From the NCBI GenBank assembly GCA_038534295.1, contig JBCAXA010000012.1, positions 1-8,773 of the forward strand: 8,773 nt of DNA. Direction: 5' to 3'. Of the stretch, positions 6,265-8,773 are shown one piece after another (within the stretch, counting starts at the first letter, position 1; the number at the start of each line of letters is the position of its first letter). Position numbers and translations under genes: made by a program. Source of the DNA: JBCAXA01 sp038534295. Lineage in GTDB: Bacteria; Pseudomonadota; Gammaproteobacteria; Steroidobacterales; Woeseiaceae. The notes under the pieces are model-generated. The model was given only the letters and a program-made list of their open reading frames with translations. It searched no databases and was not told the origin of the DNA.

Positions 6265-7161
6265 ATGCATGCCAATTCCGTATGCCCCGCACCCGACCTA
6301 TCCCGCTGGCTGGGTGAACGCTCGTTCAATGAGTTGCTGGCTGAGTACGACGACACCGGCTACGTGATGTTTGAGGACGTGCTGTCGGCGCGCGAGCTGA
6401 GCCACATTCGGGACGCGCTGCAGCCGCACTTGGATCAGGATTTGCGAGGCCGCAACGCGTTTGAAGGGTCCGCGACAAACCGCGTTTCCGCCCTACTCGC
6501 AAAATCCCCTGTGTTCGCCGAACTCGTCACGCACCCGCTGGCGCTGGCATTTGCCGAACGCGACCTCGGTAAAAGCTGTCTGCTCTCGTCATGCATTTCG
6601 GTAAACATCCACCCGGGCGAGACCGCCCAGGCTTGGCACACCGACGATGCGCACATCACACTACCGCGACCGCGACCGTCGTGCGGTATCGGCGCGTTCT
6701 GGTCGATTGATGAGACCACGGACCGCAACGGTGCAACCGAGCTTTTGCCTGGCAGCCACCGCTGGGCTGACGACGACCCGCCGGGAGCCGTGGGCGCGAA
6801 GGACTTCGTGCGCGGATCCGACCCGAACGCCGAGTCCGATACCGGCGCCCATCCGGATGCCGTCAAGATCACGATGCGACCTGGGTCACTGCTGATTCTG
6901 AAAGGCACGGTGTGGCATCGCGGCGGGGCAAACCGGTCCGACGCACCTCGCCTTGTTATGGTGACGCAATACTGCCCGGGCTGGGCTCGCCAGATCGAGA
7001 ACCAAGTGCTCGCGGTGCCGCCCGCCATCGCCGCGACGCTACCGCAGCGTGCGCGCGAGCTGATCGGCTACTCGATTCATCCACCGTTTATGGGTTTCGT
7101 CGATGCGGTCCACCCCGAAAGGGTGCTGCCGCAACCAACGTCGAAAAGTTCGGCAGCCTAG
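6265..7161 (+). CDS. Phytanoyl-CoA dioxygenase (PhyH) family Fe(II)/2-oxoglutarate oxygenase
   Basis: The 298-residue protein has the metal-binding facial triad: His125 and Asp127 in AWHTDDAH and His218 in GTVWHRGGANRS. Arg229 (APRLVM), 11 residues after His218, fits the 2-oxoglutarate anchor. Other family signatures are DTGYVMFEDVLSARELSHIRDAL near the N-terminus (31-53), GATELLPGSHRW (156-167) and PGSLLILKG (206-214). Such enzymes hydroxylate or otherwise oxidise small molecules using O2 and 2-oxoglutarate in the cytoplasm; the substrate cannot be read from the sequence. It does not show the motifs I associate with ectoine hydroxylase. An AGGAGG ribosome site (6251-6256) lies 8 bases before the ATG. 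It is transcribed divergently from tetR across a symmetric operator, so expression is probably induced by a ligand of that repressor. It ends 10 bases from the convergent binding-protein gene, with no terminator between them. Confidence 0.9.
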   Translation: MHANSVCPAPDLSRWLGERSFNELLAEYDDTGYVMFEDVLSARELSHIRDALQPHLDQDLRGRNAFEGSATNRVSALLAKSPVFAELVTHPLALAFAERDLGKSCLLSSCISVNIHPGETAQAWHTDDAHITLPRPRPSCGIGAFWSIDETTDRNGATELLPGSHRWADDDPPGAVGAKDFVRGSDPNAESDTGAHPDAVKITMRPGSLLILKGTVWHRGGANRSDAPRLVMVTQYCPGWARQIENQVLAVPPAIAATLPQRARELIGYSIHPPFMGFVDAVHPERVLPQPTSKSSAA

Positions 7162-7171
7162 CGCGCACTCG

Positions 7172-8155
7172 CTACTCCCACCAGGACGGTTGGTACGCGG
7201 CGTCGAGTTTCTCGAGCTCTTCGGTAGCCGTGCGGGCATTGACGGGGATGAACCAACGCCTCGTTACGATTTCCTGACCGCGCTCTGAGAGCACGAAACG
7301 CATGAACTCGTCGGCCAACTCGGGCAACTCGGATGCGGGTTCTTTGTCGACGTAGATGTGCACAAAGCGGGCAAGCGGATACTTGCCGTCCGATATGTTG
7401 CGTGTATCGATAGACCCGTCGTCGACGTTGACCCCAACGAACGGCCCGTCTTTAGTGCGCGCCAGCGCCAGCACTTTCACATTTGGCGTACGGAAACCAA
7501 TGCCGGCAAACCCGATCGCGTTCTCGTTGGTGGCGACCTCCCAGACGACGTTGAGCGAATCGTTTTTGTCGTCGTAGTCGTCGCGAAATTCACCGCCGCA
7601 GAGCGCATGCTCGCGGAAGAATTCGAACGTGCCCGAGACCCGGTTGCGGCCGACGATTTCGATTCGGGAATTCGCCGGGTAATCATCGCCGAGCTGATTC
7701 CAAAAGATGACCGGCTCGCCACCGCAGGCACGGGATTGCGAGAAGATCCCGTCCACTTGCTCCATGGTCAGTCCATCGAGGGGGTTGTCTTTGTGAACGT
7801 AAACGGCGACCGCATCGAGCGCGACGCGGAATTGCGTTGGCAAATAGCCGTGCTGGGCCTCGAAGCCAGCACGCTCGCCGGCGCTCATTTCGCGACTCAT
7901 TGGCGCGAGATCGCTAGCACCTTCGTTAAGTGGCTGCGGCGCTGTGCCGGAGCCGCGCGCTTCGATGTCGATGTTGGCCTTCGGATGCAGCTTTTTGAAC
8001 GCCGCCGCCCAGCCATTCAACAGCGGCCCCATCGTGTCGGAACCGACGCTGCGTAGCGTGCCGTCGATGCCGCCGCCCGGCTCGTATTCCGGAAAATCTT
8101 CAGCCGCGACTGCCGCTGCAGCAAAGACATAAAGTACGAAAACGGTACCGCGCAT
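7172..8155 (-). CDS. Exported PstS-like substrate-binding protein, orphan
   Basis: The 327-residue protein starts with a Sec signal peptide (MRGTVFVLYVFAAAAVAA, likely cut before Glu19). The mature part matches the phosphate-type binding fold: GSDTMGPLLNGW (38-49), the ARGSGTAP loop (66-73), SDLAPMSREM (81-90) and RVSGTFEFF (172-180), segments that surround the anion in PstS proteins. Cys144 (RACGGEP) and Cys186 (HALCGGEF) are the only cysteines in the mature protein and may form a disulfide in the periplasm. No pstC, pstA, pstB or phoU gene flanks it, so it either supplies a distant transporter or serves as a sensor/scavenger; phosphate as ligand is inferred. A GGGGAAG ribosome site precedes the ATG. 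It converges with the dioxygenase gene (10-base gap). Confidence 0.88.
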   Translation of the reverse strand: MRGTVFVLYVFAAAAVAAEDFPEYEPGGGIDGTLRSVGSDTMGPLLNGWAAAFKKLHPKANIDIEARGSGTAPQPLNEGASDLAPMSREMSAGERAGFEAQHGYLPTQFRVALDAVAVYVHKDNPLDGLTMEQVDGIFSQSRACGGEPVIFWNQLGDDYPANSRIEIVGRNRVSGTFEFFREHALCGGEFRDDYDDKNDSLNVVWEVATNENAIGFAGIGFRTPNVKVLALARTKDGPFVGVNVDDGSIDTRNISDGKYPLARFVHIYVDKEPASELPELADEFMRFVLSERGQEIVTRRWFIPVNARTATEELEKLDAAYQPSWWE

Positions 8156-8351
8156 CTGCTTCCCCCCGAAACCGATTTGGCTGTTTGTTTTCGGTTGAAC
8201 CTACCGGAAACGAAATCGACGTGTCACCCGCCGGCGATGTCGCGAACATGAAAACTGGGGGAGCTGGCAGTAACGTTAATGCAGCGGTAACAGTCTTGTT
8301 AATTTTTTGAAAGAAAGCGGCGAAATACCGCGGTGGTGGCGGCTGGAAAGC
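8156..8351. other. Intergenic region upstream of the PstS-like gene
   Basis: This stretch should hold the PstS-like gene's promoter. AACCGA (8170-8175) and TCGGTT (8191-8196) form a perfect 6-bp inverted repeat just upstream of the ribosome site. A weak promoter candidate on the minus strand is GTGACA, 18 bases, TAGGTT. I see no PhoB box (tandem CTGTCAT-like 11-mers). No gene is called. Confidence 0.4.
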
Positions 8352-8378
8352 TGGCGGAGAGGTCGGGATTGACTCGAA
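8352..8378 (-). repeat. Degenerate duplicate of the tRNA-Ser 3' end
   Basis: Bases 8351-8370 match 8530-8549 (the tRNA 3' end including CCA) at 19 of 20 positions, in the same orientation and exactly 179 bp apart. Beyond that, the match continues into the T-loop (TTCGA) if a 4-base insertion (GTCA on the minus strand) is allowed. No tRNA 5' half or anticodon arm accompanies it, so it is a fragment, not a gene. It resembles an attachment-site remnant or the tRNA-derived repeats found after tyrT in E. coli. Confidence 0.8.
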
Positions 8379-8451
8379 TCGCCTAGGGGCGATTCTCGGG
8401 GCTGCGCCCCGTTCTCGCTACGCTCGAACGCCCAAAACGCTGCCGCGTTTT
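8376..8451. repeat. Train of perfect hairpins between the two tRNA 3' ends
   Basis: Three perfect stem-loops follow closely. The first pairs 8376-8383 with 8388-8395 (8 bp, loop TAGG). The second pairs 8398-8402 with 8406-8410 (GGGGC/GCCCC, loop TGC). The third pairs 8434-8440 with 8445-8451 (AAAACGC/GCGTTTT, loop TGCC). Between them, GTTC (8411-8414) and GAAC (8426-8429) can also pair. None is followed by a clean T-run, so they are not ordinary terminators; function unknown. Confidence 0.7.
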
Positions 8452-8492
8452 GTCGAACCGTCGGGTTCTCATCCATCACCCTCTGTTGGCCA

Positions 8493-8522
8493 GAAAAACA
8501 ACCGGGGCCAAAGGCCCCGGTT
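8493..8522 (-). terminator. Intrinsic terminator of tRNA-Ser
   Basis: A perfect 10-bp stem (8513-8522 with 8500-8509, AACCGGGGCC/GGCCCCGGTT) with a 3-base loop is followed on the minus strand by GTTTTTC. It begins 8 bases after the tRNA CCA end. This is one of the strongest signals in the window. Confidence 0.95.
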
Positions 8523-8530
8523 TGTTGTTC

Positions 8531-8621
<91 letters not shown>

Positions 8622-8631
8622 GTCGGACGGC

Positions 8632-8661
8632 AATGTACTGCCCTGATTAAACGAATGCCAG
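8632..8661 (-). promoter_or_regulatory. Candidate tRNA-Ser promoter
   Basis: CTGGCA (8661-8656) and TACATT (8637-8632) are separated by 18 bases and each matches the consensus at four of six positions. Transcription would begin near 8625, just before the mature tRNA 5' end. The base composition just after the -10 (GCCGTCC) is GC-rich, as in stringently controlled stable-RNA promoters. Confidence 0.5.
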
Positions 8662-8696
8662 GAAAGACGCCGTTCTCGACGTTGCACAAGCATCTC

Positions 8697-8773
8697 GGGG
8701 CGGGGTTGCCTGCGCCGCTTCGCGGCTCGGCGGTCTCGGCGAGCTGCGCTCGCCTCGGCTCGAACGGCCGGTA
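8697..8773. repeat. GC-rich hairpin sequence at the right edge
   Basis: The last 77 bases are dense in short inverted repeats, for example GGCGAG/CTCGCC around CTGCG (8737-8753) and GCCGC/GCGGC around TTC (8714-8726). The element ends CTCGAACGGCC, which shares CTCGAACG with 8423-8430 in the hairpin train on the other side of the tRNA. No coding potential is seen before the window ends. Confidence 0.45.

Noticed and set aside
7162..7171. Shared terminator between the convergent dioxygenase and PstS-like genes
   Set aside because: Only 10 bases separate the stops and no stem with a T-run is seen there.

Overview
The window looks like chromosomal DNA from a GC-rich gammaproteobacterium. The main evidence is the recombination/replication block dnaX-ybaB-recR in its usual order, with the 4.5S (SRP) RNA gene just upstream of dnaX. 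A tRNA-Ser gene with an encoded CCA end and gammaproteobacterial-style substrate-binding and dioxygenase proteins fit the same picture. I cannot name a genus from the sequence alone.

Layout from left to right. (1) Positions 1-1727, minus strand: a secreted subtilisin-type (S8) serine protease, complete at its N-terminus. It runs off the left edge inside an 18-bp tandem repeat that encodes the hexapeptide DGNYWN. (2) Positions 1739-2367: about 630 bases without a credible gene, holding several inverted repeats, some probably in the protease leader. (3) Positions 2368-5323, minus strand: a tightly packed cluster dnaX > ybaB > recR > HIT-family gene, with a 4-base overlap, a 10-base gap and a 1-base gap. 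It encodes the clamp-loader subunit, a nucleoid-associated protein, a recombination mediator and a nucleotide-binding hydrolase. (4) Positions 5384-5489, minus strand: SRP RNA, with an extended -10 promoter just upstream and a U-rich end. (5) Positions 5546-7161: a divergent pair, a TetR-type repressor (minus) and an Fe(II)/2-oxoglutarate dioxygenase of the phytanoyl-CoA dioxygenase family (plus). They share a short control region with a 20-bp near-perfect palindrome; the repressor mRNA looks leaderless. (6) Positions 7172-8155, minus strand: an exported PstS-like phosphate-type binding protein with no transporter genes beside it. (7) Positions 8156-8773: tRNA-Ser(GGA) on the minus strand with promoter and strong terminator, plus a second, damaged copy of the tRNA 3' end 179 bp away. 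Between the copies is a run of perfect hairpins, and more hairpin-rich GC sequence lies at the right edge.

Functionally, the central block is core DNA replication/repair and protein targeting. The flanking genes are accessory: secreted proteolysis, a regulated small-molecule oxygenation and ligand binding in the periplasm. The most unusual features are the W-rich hexapeptide array of the protease, the symmetric operator with a leaderless repressor, and the duplicated tRNA 3' end with its hairpin train.
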